A stretch of DNA of 64,000 nt. Origin: Lucinisca nassula (Eukaryota > Mollusca > Bivalvia > Lucinida > Lucinidae). A program made the translations under genes and the position numbers. The notes under the pieces were generated by a model that saw only the letters and a program-made list of their open reading frames with translations, did not search any database and had not been told where the DNA came from. The stretch spans positions 58,052,587-58,116,586 of the forward strand of contig OY757019.1 of NCBI GenBank assembly GCA_963580285.1, given 5' to 3'. Shown piece by piece: positions 54,786-63,400 of the stretch. How positions within the stretch are numbered: position 1 is the first letter of the stretch; each line of letters begins with the position of its first letter.

Positions 54786-55010
54786 GGGGAATTGATACAC
54801 CTTCAGGTGAGGCATTTCCTTTAAAGTATTTTTGTCTCCCATGTCAATAGGGGAGGAAGGAATTTGCTCCTGAGAAGAAAATTCTTTCCTTTAAAAGTAA
54901 ACCCCCTTTTCCATGGGACAGAGTTTATAGAAGAGCAAACAGCATGTTCCGAACGTCGTCTCCTTTGAAAAATGGCGGGAAAATCTGCTAGGTATATCAA
55001 TTCTCCTTAC
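54782..55010 (-). mobile_element. D-family MITE sharing TTAA with the C copy
   Basis: TTAAGGGGAATTGATACACC begins at the same TTAA that ends the C element. It ends GGTATATCAATTCTCCTTAC. The core hairpin is partly lost (GGAAGGAATTTGCTCCTGAG). Confidence 0.88.
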
Positions 55011-55222
55011 ATAGAACTGAAACGCCGTCAGGAGAGACACCACTTTCAGAAGTATTTGTCTATCTTATCAGTAAGGGTCTACGAAAAGAGTTTGGTTCTT
55101 TAGCTTCTTCTCAAGAGAGTAAACCCCTTTTTCCGAAGGGGCTCAGGTTGCAGGGAGGCAAAATAGTTGTCGTCCTTGCAAAAGGAACAGAACTGCCAAG
55201 TATACGCATTCCCCATAAGAGG
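55011..55222 (-). mobile_element. Second, degenerate D-family copy
   Basis: GTCAGGAGAGACACCACTTT, AGTATTTGTCTATCTTATCA, GGGTCTAC..AGAGTAAACCCC and CATTCCCCATAAG match the D order directly after the previous copy, giving a tandem D pair. Confidence 0.65.
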
Positions 55223-55398
55223 CTTACAATATGTGTGTGGTGAATGAAATACGGACCACAAGCACAGGCTTACATCCATCAAAGGAACCGGGAACCAACA
55301 AAACCAACCAGATGATTTTGGCAACATAAAAGCCTCATCAATTGTGTTTGCTGTTCAAAAGACTGCTCAGAGTATATGAAAGATCCAGGAGAAAAGAG

Positions 55399-55445
55399 AA
55401 GACTCTGATCAGCCTGGGCATGCGCGCAGGCTGATCAGTGTCTTC
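55399..55445. repeat. Short hairpin, GATCAGCCTG..CATGCGCGC core
   Basis: GAAGACTCTGATCAGCCTG is mirrored by CAGGCTGATCAGTGTCTTC with one mismatch. The centre is GGCATGCGCG. Relatives lie at 36070-36120 and 63335-63400. Confidence 0.9.
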
Positions 55446-55844
55446 CTTTGTCGCAAAAGCTATTTTATAGGCCTAACCTTTAATTGTATTACAGATGGGT
55501 TATAACAAACAAATGTCCATCCTGCGATATAAAATAATCATAATATGACAAAAAGACTTTATATATGATTAGTATCGCCATTTATTACTAGTCTATGTGT
55601 AGACGTAAAATAATAACTATGAAAGTTCCCGTCCACTGAGTTTTGCATTTATTATATATACTTTCTCGTTGTGTGGGTCTGTGTTATATATAGTTCTTCA
55701 GGTTGCCGTGTTCTATAACCCCGCCAGTTACGTCAAATAATTAAAGATACAGGGCTTGGCGAGATTTATGGACACCAGAAAGATTTATCTTCTTTTTTGG
55801 TTTAAGAAATAGATCAGTTCCAGCAGTGGACTGGTTAGCAATAA

Positions 55845-56250
55845 ATCACGCTGGATGTCAATTGCAAAATAGACCAAATCAAGAGCGCGTAGCGCGAGTA
55901 ATTTGCCTGCCTTCAGTGAGTGAAGTGTTGAGTAATAAATCACAGTATGTCTAACTGTGATTTATTACTCAATTAATTACTCAACAATTCACTCACTAGA
56001 GGTGATCAATTTCGATTCTAACACTGAAAATCGGCAATGATTTTGTTGTTTTAATTCTTCCAAACTTTAGCCATTCTAAGAGACAATCCCGCCAAATTTA
56101 TTGACTGTGACGCATGCGTTTAAGTCTTTCTGTAACGCGTTCGATGCGAGAAAATAACGTTTCGCCGTCTAACGTCAAAAATCTACGAGCGACTCCAGAA
56201 ACCGACGGCTTTTCGCGTCACTCTCCTTCGGACCGTGATTTATTGCAGAA
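55845..56250. repeat. K-family repeat with an internal palindrome
   Basis: The left part is CAATTGCAAAATAGACCAAA and AGAGCGCGTAGCGCGAGTAA; the right part is GAGAAAATAACGTTTCGCCG and CTACGAGCGACTCC. A TGAGTAATAAATCACAGT / ACTGTGATTTATTACTCA palindrome at 55928-55965 is unique to this copy. Confidence 0.77.
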
Positions 56251-56447
56251 TTAATCACAGTTTGATTGTCTGCATAGGCACGCTGTTTTAGAATGTGTAT
56301 TTTCAACCAAAGAGAGCTTTCAACCAAAGGCAGCCATTTTGTCATAAGCCATTGCTTGCCGTTACAATATCTCAGTCATGTGAGATAATATTTTGGCTCT
56401 ACTGATTGTAAAGGATTGGCCCTTTTGAGTAGTGAAAAGCAGTGATG

Positions 56448-56637
56448 TATGTGCAATTTCTGCTACAGACATAGATTGAGGGTTCTCGTTAGAACCGCCT
56501 CACTGAGGCGGTTCTAACGATACCCACAATCTTTGCCTTGGAGCAAAAATAATAGAAATAATGTAAACCCCTGCAAACCCCAGTTTTCCCAATATTCATT
56601 GGGATTTTCGGGGGCGTTCATTACACTTGTTAAAGTG
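56448..56637. mobile_element. HP-B MITE
   Basis: The central hairpin is GTTCTCGTTAGAACCGCCTC / GAGGCGGTTCTAACGATACC. The second stem CCCCAGTTTTCCC..GGGATTTTCGGGGGCG is worn. It ends CATTACACTTGTTAAAGTG. Confidence 0.83.
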
Positions 56638-57654
56638 TATTTTTTCAGCATCATGAAAGATATTATATACGTTATCGCAATTATTTGACTGTCTTCTGAA
56701 TCATTCTTCTGAATGACGGAAATGATTAAAATATTAATTTTGCACTTCCTATCTGAGTTCGTCCTTTCGGTCAATACTATAGTGACCTTACTACTACGCG
56801 GAACTATCGCATTTGCTGGCGTCCCTGATCTTACAGCTCTGTAAACATTCAGTGATGGACGATCAATCACTGACTTTCGATTTTTCTTTCGATTTTTGCG
56901 TGCTAAATATATGAGTTTTTCATCAGCAAATTAAAATGCACGCGAAACAAACTTAATTCTTAATCCTAACATTTTGTATACGTATTAATGCATCATAATG
57001 ATATATCATACGATTTTTGTTATTTTTTGTTTCTTAGTCTGTTTATACTTCACATTGTTTCTTTTACCAAAAATATTGTCATTGTATGCGTGTTCACTCA
57101 AATGCGATATCATTTTCAATTACTGTATCTTTTTTTTTTTTTTTGTTTGGTGGTGTTGGTGGGGGGGGGGGGGGTGGTAGACGCCCAGTTAACAGTGTTA
57201 AGGTCATATCGAGGCGGTCAGTTTTACCTAGCCACACTTTTCTTGACAAGCTTACACATATACGGTTGGCCCCAGTGAACATTATTGAGCAAACACAGTA
57301 ACGAAACGATGAATATCCTCGTAAACCCCACTTCTCTCTGTATAAATTGTGGGTTCTAGTTCTTTATTAAAAAAATAATGGAGGAGCACTGATCAGGCCT
57401 TATTGGACGAAACTAGTTAGTGTGGCCTAGACAAATAAAAGCATCGCCAACAATGCATGATACCCCACCACTGCAGGTCAATAACATGCCTTTTCCTGGT
57501 CTACAGCCTTAGAAATAGGACAGCAAGTATCCACAAACTTTGATAAATCTGTGACAATAATTTTCTGTATCTCTGGTACAGAAACTACAGGCACAAATAA
57601 ACCACTTTTCAGATACACAAAAACCAGATAACTCAAAAACTTTACCCTCACATG
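56638..57654. other. No gene; homopolymers and SINE-tail remnant
   Basis: A T-run then a G-run lie at 57130-57174. A fragment at 57185-57270 (TAACAGTGTTAAGGTCATAT, CACACTTTTCTTGACAAGC) belongs to a SINE tail type also seen at 48085 and 60050. An HP second-stem remnant lies at about 57305-57355. Confidence 0.5.
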
Positions 57655-57865
57655 ACCGCACATGATTACTGGTAAACCGCTTAGAGGCAGGAGGACCGAC
57701 CGGTTATACGAGTTGGACCGACCCTTCAAATGAACAATGTTGGTTTGTTTTGGATACTCAGGTAACTTGAGATATCATTTCATTTCAATGTCGGGTACAA
57801 GTCCCACAAAGTTGGAACCAAAATGGCCTAATTAGTGTCGTGGGGACATAAAACATCAATTCTTA
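57655..57865 (+). mobile_element. SINE-1, 5'-truncated and diverged
   Basis: It starts CCGCACATGATTACTGGTAA and ends GGGGACATAAAACATCAATTC. An internal GGAGGACCGACCGG stretch replaces the normal CCTGCCCAGGC segment. Confidence 0.8.
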
Positions 57866-58059
57866 AATAAATCTGTAAAAGTTCATACAGCAAGGGGAAA
57901 ACAGGCCAAAACTATTTTTCACATCCATTAAGGGCAGATAACTCAAGATTAAGAATGGTTGGTGTGGTGGACCTTGGCCACAATATGCTTCCTGTAGTGG
58001 TTTATATATCAGTATATTTTCATGCACATATTCCATTCTGGAAAAAGAATGTATATTCA

Positions 58060-58175
58060 AACTTTGAAGAAAATCCGTGAAAACAAAGAAAGAATAACCA
58101 AAACATACTAAATAAGCTTTTCAAAGCAGAGTTGGTTTTAATTTTAGGTGGTCTTAATAGCGGAATTTTACTGCA
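58060..58175. mobile_element. E-family MITE, half only
   Basis: AAATAAGCTTTTCAAAGCAG and GGTGGTCTTAATAGCGGAAT, TTTTACTGCA form one complete outer half. The palindromic core and other half are missing. Confidence 0.78.
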
Positions 58176-58496
58176 CTAAGTTCGAGTGCGCAAGCAAAAA
58201 ATTAATTGCCAAAGGCTGAAAGGTCACAACCTCAAATGACCCTCTCTGAGGACAGTGTCAGAGCCACACTGGATCCATACAATTTTCCAGCGAGTGGACT
58301 AGATTAAGATACCACGGTCAGATAGAAAACAGAAATATCAAATATTAATACTTGCTAGCCATTCGACAGCCCAATGATATATATGTCAGATATGTCGCCC
58401 GCAGGAACGAGGCCGCGAACCGTTCACTGTCAGTTTGATCAAATCAAAGTAAGATCACAAGGTGCATTGTTCATATGTGGCAAATGACATGAAGTG

Positions 58497-58527
<31 letters not shown>

Positions 58528-58684
58528 ATATTTGTTTGTTTGTTTTGTTTTGCTCAAGTGAAATCTTCCATATAGTTACTGAAAATGGAAATCGTTCCCA
58601 TTACGTTCACAGGTCCATGGAATGAACTTCCCGGAAACTCACTTTATTTTTATGAGAATGGAAGTTTGCAATGACATACGCCAT
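58176..58684. other. No gene; poly-T
   Basis: A T-run lies at 58498-58522 followed by TTTG repeats. Nothing else was recognised. Confidence 0.5.
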
Positions 58685-58891
58685 TAACAGTGAAATTTCG
58701 CTATTTAGACCACCTAAATTTAAGACAAATTCTGCTTTAGAAAGCTTATTTTGAAGGGTGCAGCCATTCTTTCTTCTTGTTTTTGCATACAATGTCCTCT
58801 GGTTAGGGACCACATTTAAGACTGTTCAAAAGAGGGCTTAAAGACCACTTTTGAACAGTCCAAAAGGTGATCTTAATATAGGAGTTTACTT
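58685..58891. mobile_element. E-family MITE
   Basis: AACAGTGAAATTTCGCTATT begins it and TTAATATAGGAGTTTACT ends it. The core is GACTGTTCAAAAGAGGGC..GACCACTTTTGAACAGTC. An HP hairpin remnant follows at 58900-58960. Confidence 0.9.
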
Positions 58892-58965
58892 ATAAGTGAT
58901 CATAGATTGTTGGGACTCGTTAGAACCGCTGCTGTGAGGCTGTTTAAACGAGCACAACCAATGTA

Positions 58966-59495
58966 TAATAATAATAATAATAACTATAATAATACATGTA
59001 ATAATAATAATCGACCTTATTTATAGAGGGTAACACATTTAGTACTAGAACTAATCTTCCATGTGGCCCTCTTTTCATGGGTAGGAACCAGTACTAAGCA
59101 ATGTGGATAAAGTCTCTTGCTCAAGGAAACAACACTTTGCACTTGCGGGGATCGAACCGGCTGCCTCTCGATCCCAAACCCGATGCTTGTCAGCCTCGAT
59201 AGCGCAGTAGTTAGCGCGTTCGACTTACGATCGAGAGGTTGTGAGTTCGAATCCGGCCACCGGTATCGAGGTGTGTCCTTGGGCAAGACACGTAATGACA
59301 CTGCCCCACCACACCCAGGTGTAAATGGGTAGCAGTGGTGTAAAAGCCACTGCCTCTCTCTCTCGCGCGCGCGTGAAAACACCCGGAAAGAGTGTTCGGG
59401 AGCGATTCAATAAGCTTGAAGCTTTCATCGCAATCGACCTAAAATAAATTAGTATAAACTAAACCCGATGCTTTACCACTGCACATCACAACGCT
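58966..59495 (-). mobile_element. SINE-4 (tRNA-headed, (ATT)n tail), host of SINE-3
   Basis: Read on the minus strand: the head GATGTGCAGTGGTAAAGCAT (A-box-like) lies beyond the insert and GCCGGTTCGATCCCCGCAAG (B-box-like) before it. Then come CCTTGAGCAAGAGACTTTAT and a tail of ATT repeats (58966-59010). It is interrupted between the two boxes by SINE-3. Confidence 0.82.
59189..59460 (+). mobile_element. SINE-3, complete tRNA-headed SINE
   Basis: The head is GCCTCGATAGCGCAGTAGTT with B-box GAGTTCGAATCC. The loop CTTACGA would place an anticodon TAC if folded as a tRNA. A body with TCCTTGGGCAAGACAC follows, sharing a motif with SINE-4. The flank AAACCCGATGCTT is duplicated exactly (59176-59188 and 59461-59473). 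The length and body rule out a plain tRNA gene. Confidence 0.95.
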
Positions 59496-60349
59496 CCACA
59501 AGAAACATGTAATAGATTTGCATCCAATACCATTTCTTGAACCACCGCATACCACTGGGGCAGCCGCATACTACAAGTGTCCTACGTGGCGGAGCGGGAT
59601 TCGACATCTTTAAAGCAGAGGGAAGGCCTTTTGGTTACTGTTTAAAATCAAAATTGACTACTCGGAAAGCGCAGTTTGACAGATTCTTGTACTATGTGGT
59701 GCTTATTGTGAAGCATTTGGCGGCTAATAAACCAGAGAACTGGGAGACTGATGCGTCCGCAGCCTTTTGGAACACTGGACTCGTTTCAGATCTTGGCACT
59801 TCACTTGGTCACAAATGAGGCCTAGCTGACATGGCCCGGACAATAATATGTCTGTTTGCAGCGAAATAAAGATAGCACAACCATGTGAGATAATGGTATA
59901 TATCAAGTTCCTTCCTGGATTCGGTCTTTTGGGGCTAAAAGTTAGTGATATTTTCTCATTTATGCCCAAAACAAAGGAGTAAACGTTACAGCCACCTTTT
60001 GAATACTTATTACAGCCGACTGAATAAGGCGGTTGTTTTTTTGTATAGGAGTTAAACGGCCCAGCCAACAATATTTTAGGTCATTTTTCAGCCGACCAGT
60101 TTACCTATCCACACTTTTCCTGGGCAGACTTATATGTAAGCGGTTAACAGTACAGTGTACATTTTTTCGTCAGTTAAACTGACAACTATCCTTCTTGAAT
60201 CAGCGGAAAGGAGAGAATGGTCGTAAAAAAGATAAATTTCCACAAAAGAATGTTGCCGACCCCGGCAGGTATCGAATCCGCATCTCATTTGTATCCCAAA
60301 ATGTTTTAAGGCAGTTATCGTTTTGTGAAAGTACTTTTTAAATATAAAA
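59496..60349. other. No gene; SINE-tail fragment
   Basis: The fragment at about 60045-60150 (GTTAAACGGCCCAGCCAACA, CACACTTTTCCTGGGCAGAC) belongs to the same tail type as 48085. The 93-codon frame at 59537-59818 has no domain. Confidence 0.5.
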
Positions 60350-60630
60350 GACCCCGCCCATAGGGGCTTGAAGAAATATATGGGCTGCATGATGCTTCCA
60401 CGCAGAGCTGAATCCGGCCCGCACACTAGTACTGGTAAACCGCATAGAGGATCTAAGCCTGTCCAGGAAACGCGGTGCGAGGCGGACCGTCCATGCTAAT
60501 AAACCCTATTGGTTTCGTCATTTCATTTCAATGTCTGGTAAAAGTCCCACAAAATTGGAAGCAACGTTTCCAAAATGACCTTTACAGTGTTGACGGGGAC
60601 GTTAAACCTCAAATCAAAGAAAAAAAAAAA
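60350..60630 (+). mobile_element. SINE-1 (younger) with a paralogous empty site
   Basis: Head ACCCCGCCCATAGGGGCTTG, end CCTCAAATCAAAG plus an A-run. Flanks ACTTTTTAAATAT (60333) and ACTTTTAAATAT (60631) form the duplication. The segment CATTGGGCGACAGGGCTTGA is deleted. The same flanking sequence without a SINE occurs at 61725-61819. Confidence 0.93.
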
Positions 60631-60863
60631 ACTTTTAAATATGCTGTTTAGGTATTTGTGATTTTCACCAGTCAGACGCGCATCCGACAGAGCTACCGAG
60701 GCCGCCGAATAAGGCGGTTCTAACGAAAACTCAAAATCTTTGTTTTATTAAGCCTGAATTTTGAGTAAGAATTAGGGAAACATACATTTTCTCTATATAG
60801 GTGGGAGATAAGTTATAAGGGCATTTATTACACAGAGGGTAGCATAATGCAGTTAAACAGCAT

Positions 60864-61262
60864 GGCCAGTTGTTCAAAACTAACGACGTTGTTAATACAC
60901 ATTACGAAAACATGCCTATACAAATACATTGCCATTTTTTGGCCAAAAATTAGAAATTTTAAGATGAAAAATTGTGATATTTTTCTTATTTCTGCTCAAA
61001 ACATAGATTGTACCCACAATCTATGTTTTTGAGCAGAAATAAGAAAAATAACCTATACCCCCTTAAACCCCAGTTTTACTATATAAAAGTGGGGTATGAG
61101 GGGGTCAAAATTATATGGGTGTTTTCTCGTATTGAGCATATCTTTGATAATGAAATATGTTTCGATGAAAGAAATGTGAGCAGCTTTTGTAATTGCAAAA
61201 GCTGCCCACATTTTTTGCAGCAAGATAACACTATTTTAAATACTGTTCTAACAATTTGACCC
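60864..61262. mobile_element. H-family MITE split by HP-A
   Basis: GGCCAGTTGTTCAAAACTAACGA at the left and GTGAGCAGCTTTTGTAATTGC through CTGTTCTAACAATTTGACC at the right match the uninterrupted copy at 8397-8640 (reversed). Confidence 0.87.
60900..61134. mobile_element. HP-A MITE inside the H-family MITE
   Basis: It runs from CATTACGAAAACATGCCTATA to GGGTGTTTTCTCGTATTG. The central hairpin lacks the GGTACTCGTTAGAACCGCC portion, so ACATAGATTGT joins ACCCACAATCTATGT directly. Confidence 0.9.
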
Positions 61263-61286
61263 CTAATAACGAGCAACTGCGTCCAG

Positions 61287-61325
61287 TTTCCCAGGGAAAC
61301 ATGCCAGTTTCCCAGGGAAACATGC
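61287..61325. repeat. Direct repeat, two units
   Basis: GTTTCCCAGGGAAACATGC occurs twice in a row. Each unit is itself palindromic (TTTCCCAGGGAAA). Confidence 0.93.
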
Positions 61326-61724
61326 AAATCTGGCATACACAGAAGGCAACAGCTCATTGCATAGATACGCTGTCAAAAACACACTTGTTTAACCTTTAAT
61401 ATATTTTCTTAAAAATATTGAAGCAAAGCAAGAGATAAAAAGATTGAAAATGATTTAATGTGCAGTTAGAGAAAGAGTTTCAAAAATGATTAATGATGAT
61501 TATTTCCACCCCGTCCCGAGAAATCCTATTTTCGTGATTCTCCGAGCCGGCAAGCTGAAGACCAACTTCTCCGTTTCTTCGGTGATGATCATTGCTCTGA
61601 GAGAGGCCCGGGTTCCACAGATGGTACATGCAGATAACAGAAGTTTAGATCAAATTGCGCGCATGCGCAGTCTGATCGGAACCTTTGTTAACTGGGCATT
61701 TTAAAGCAAATTTACTCGGTTATG
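61326..61724. other. No gene
   Basis: A short GCGCGCATGCGCAG palindrome lies near 61657. The 72-codon plus frame at 61486-61704 ends across it and has no recognised domain. Confidence 0.45.
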
Positions 61725-61819
61725 CTCATTTGTATCCCAACATGTTTAAAGGCAGTAATCGTTTTGTGAAAGTACTTTTTTATTTTTTAAATATGCTGTT
61801 TAGGTCTTTGTGATTTTCG
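61725..61819. repeat. Paralogous copy of the SINE-1 flank, empty site
   Basis: CTCATTTGTATCCCAACATG, CGTTTTGTGAAAGTACTTTT and AAATATGCTGTTTAGGT match 60284-60345 plus 60631-60666 with no SINE between. Confidence 0.9.
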
Positions 61820-62092
61820 CTGATAAAAAGTATTAACATCTTTTGCCAAATTAAGTCATTTTATGAATGAACCATTTGAAGTCTAAAACCCATTTAAGAT
61901 AATTTTGCGTCAAATTGCTCCGAACTGGTAATAAAAACGAAAACAGCATTTCGTATTTCTTTTTGAGTATATCTCATTACACCCGCGGGCTTTGCATCCC
62001 ATAAAATTCTTGCTTCATTTCAATTTAGGCATATGTTTTGTCAATTTCATCGATACGGTTGGATGATCAGTTCATAATTTCATAACGAGACT
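61820..62092. other. No feature recognised
   Basis: AT-rich, no family match. Confidence 0.45.
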
Positions 62093-62310
62093 TTAACCCA
62101 TTCAGTACCAGAAACCCCTAAAGGGGTACCTTTGCAAACAGTACAGGCTCCGATCAGACGCCACAGAATAGGCGTCTGATCAAGGCCTCCACTGTTTGCT
62201 AAAAGTTCAGCCCTTTTCCAAATAAATTTTGATGAAAAGGCAACCTGACACCCTTAAATTTGGAAATGGACTCAAAAGGTGGAAGATACCATTTGGTACA
62301 AAAAGGGTAA
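62093..62310. mobile_element. C-family MITE
   Basis: The left end is TTAACCCATTCAGTACCAGA and the right end GGTACAAAAAGGGTAA, with the second TTAA changed to GTAA. The hairpin GATCAGACGCCACAGA / GGCGTCTGATC is present. It matches the copy at 31005. Confidence 0.88.
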
Positions 62311-62605
62311 AGGGCAATGTCAAAGTGGAGACACACATTATGTTTACAGGTCCATGCGATATTAAGCTATCTTCAAAGGTTCCAATAATGCCAACTTTCA
62401 AGATGGACGCTGAAAAACGCTTTGTGGTGGGACATAGATTATTGCTTGTCATGCATATGTTGAGATGGAAAAATTGCGAAGAAGACAAACAAAAAACAAA
62501 AAATAACAACTGACTCCTGGAAAATAAATAAATAAACAGAAACAGTCGCAATCAAATGTCGCCAAGCCAATGGCGTAAGGAGGTTATCAAACACATAGAA
62601 AGCAG

Positions 62606-62710
62606 AATCAACAGTCGCCGAAGTCACCGAAGAAATCAATCAACAGTCACCGAAGAAACCAATCAACAGTCACCGAAGAAATAAATCAACAGTGACCGAA
62701 GAAATCAAAC
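62606..62710. repeat. 23-bp minisatellite, ~4 units
   Basis: CAACAGTCACCGAAGAAACC-type units repeat every 23 bp. The first has an internal GTCGCCGAAGTCACCGAAG doubling. Confidence 0.93.
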
Positions 62711-63334
62711 ACTACCAGATATGAAAGCATGCAAGCCTTGCAGATAAAAAGAAAAACGCAAGCCTGCACAGAAGCAAATGGTGTAAAAGACACTGCCTGC
62801 AAACGGTCATCAGCAAAAACTATCGGGTGTTTGGGTGGCTTAAATCAATCAGCTATAAGGTTATCCACATTTTGGTGAGAAAACAATAGTACAAGAATGG
62901 ACGAACACACGATCCATAAGAAATGGAATATGCCACATAGACATGACCATGCAAATCATGTTTTTTTTTTTTTTTGCATTATGTAGTAAGAAGTAAGCCA
63001 AAACAAATAAGGTGGTTGTTCGGGTATATTTGTTCGTCATCTTATCAGTACTCGCACATGTCTTTTAAAAAATCAAAACCTTCGATCGGAATTGCAGGAG
63101 AAGTTTAGAGAAAGCAATTGGACACAAAAGGTCTGCAGGGGGGATATCATATTATTTTTATTTTTCTCAACTGAAACGCAATAAAGATCTGCCCATGATA
63201 CTAGCAAAACACTCCATGTCCTGAAGGGTTGCAATTCTGGCCGCGACATGTTAAAAGCCAAGACTAACTCGTTAGTCAAAATTCAATCTTCACTTACTGA
63301 ATGAAAGAACTTGGTATCTATGGCCATTCATGGA
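62711..63334. other. No gene; poly-T
   Basis: A T-run lies at about 62961-62976. The minus frame at 63073-63279 has no domain. Confidence 0.45.
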
Positions 63335-63400
63335 GCGCACGGCGAAGATTCCGACCAGACTGCGCGATGCGCAGTCTGATCTGAGTCTTCGCTGTGCGCA
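63335..63400. repeat. Hairpin, ~31-bp arms
   Basis: GCGCACGGCGAAGATTCCGA plus CCAGACTGCGC is mirrored by GCGCAGTCTGATCTGAGTC plus TTCGCTGTGCGC with a few mismatches, around GAT. The outer GCGCAC and inner CAGTCTGATC recall the foldback at 36031. Confidence 0.88.

Noticed and set aside
59190..59262. Possible tRNA gene with a TAC loop
   Set aside because: It is the head of a 272-bp unit with exact 13-bp target duplications, so it is a SINE.
59537..59818. 93-codon plus-strand frame suggestive of a mobile-element protein
   Set aside because: The phrase looks protein-like, but I cannot tie it to any family motif, and nothing flanking it supports an element.
62606..62710. Short regular repeats as a possible CRISPR or regulatory array
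   Set aside because: Contiguous 23-bp minisatellite units with no spacers.
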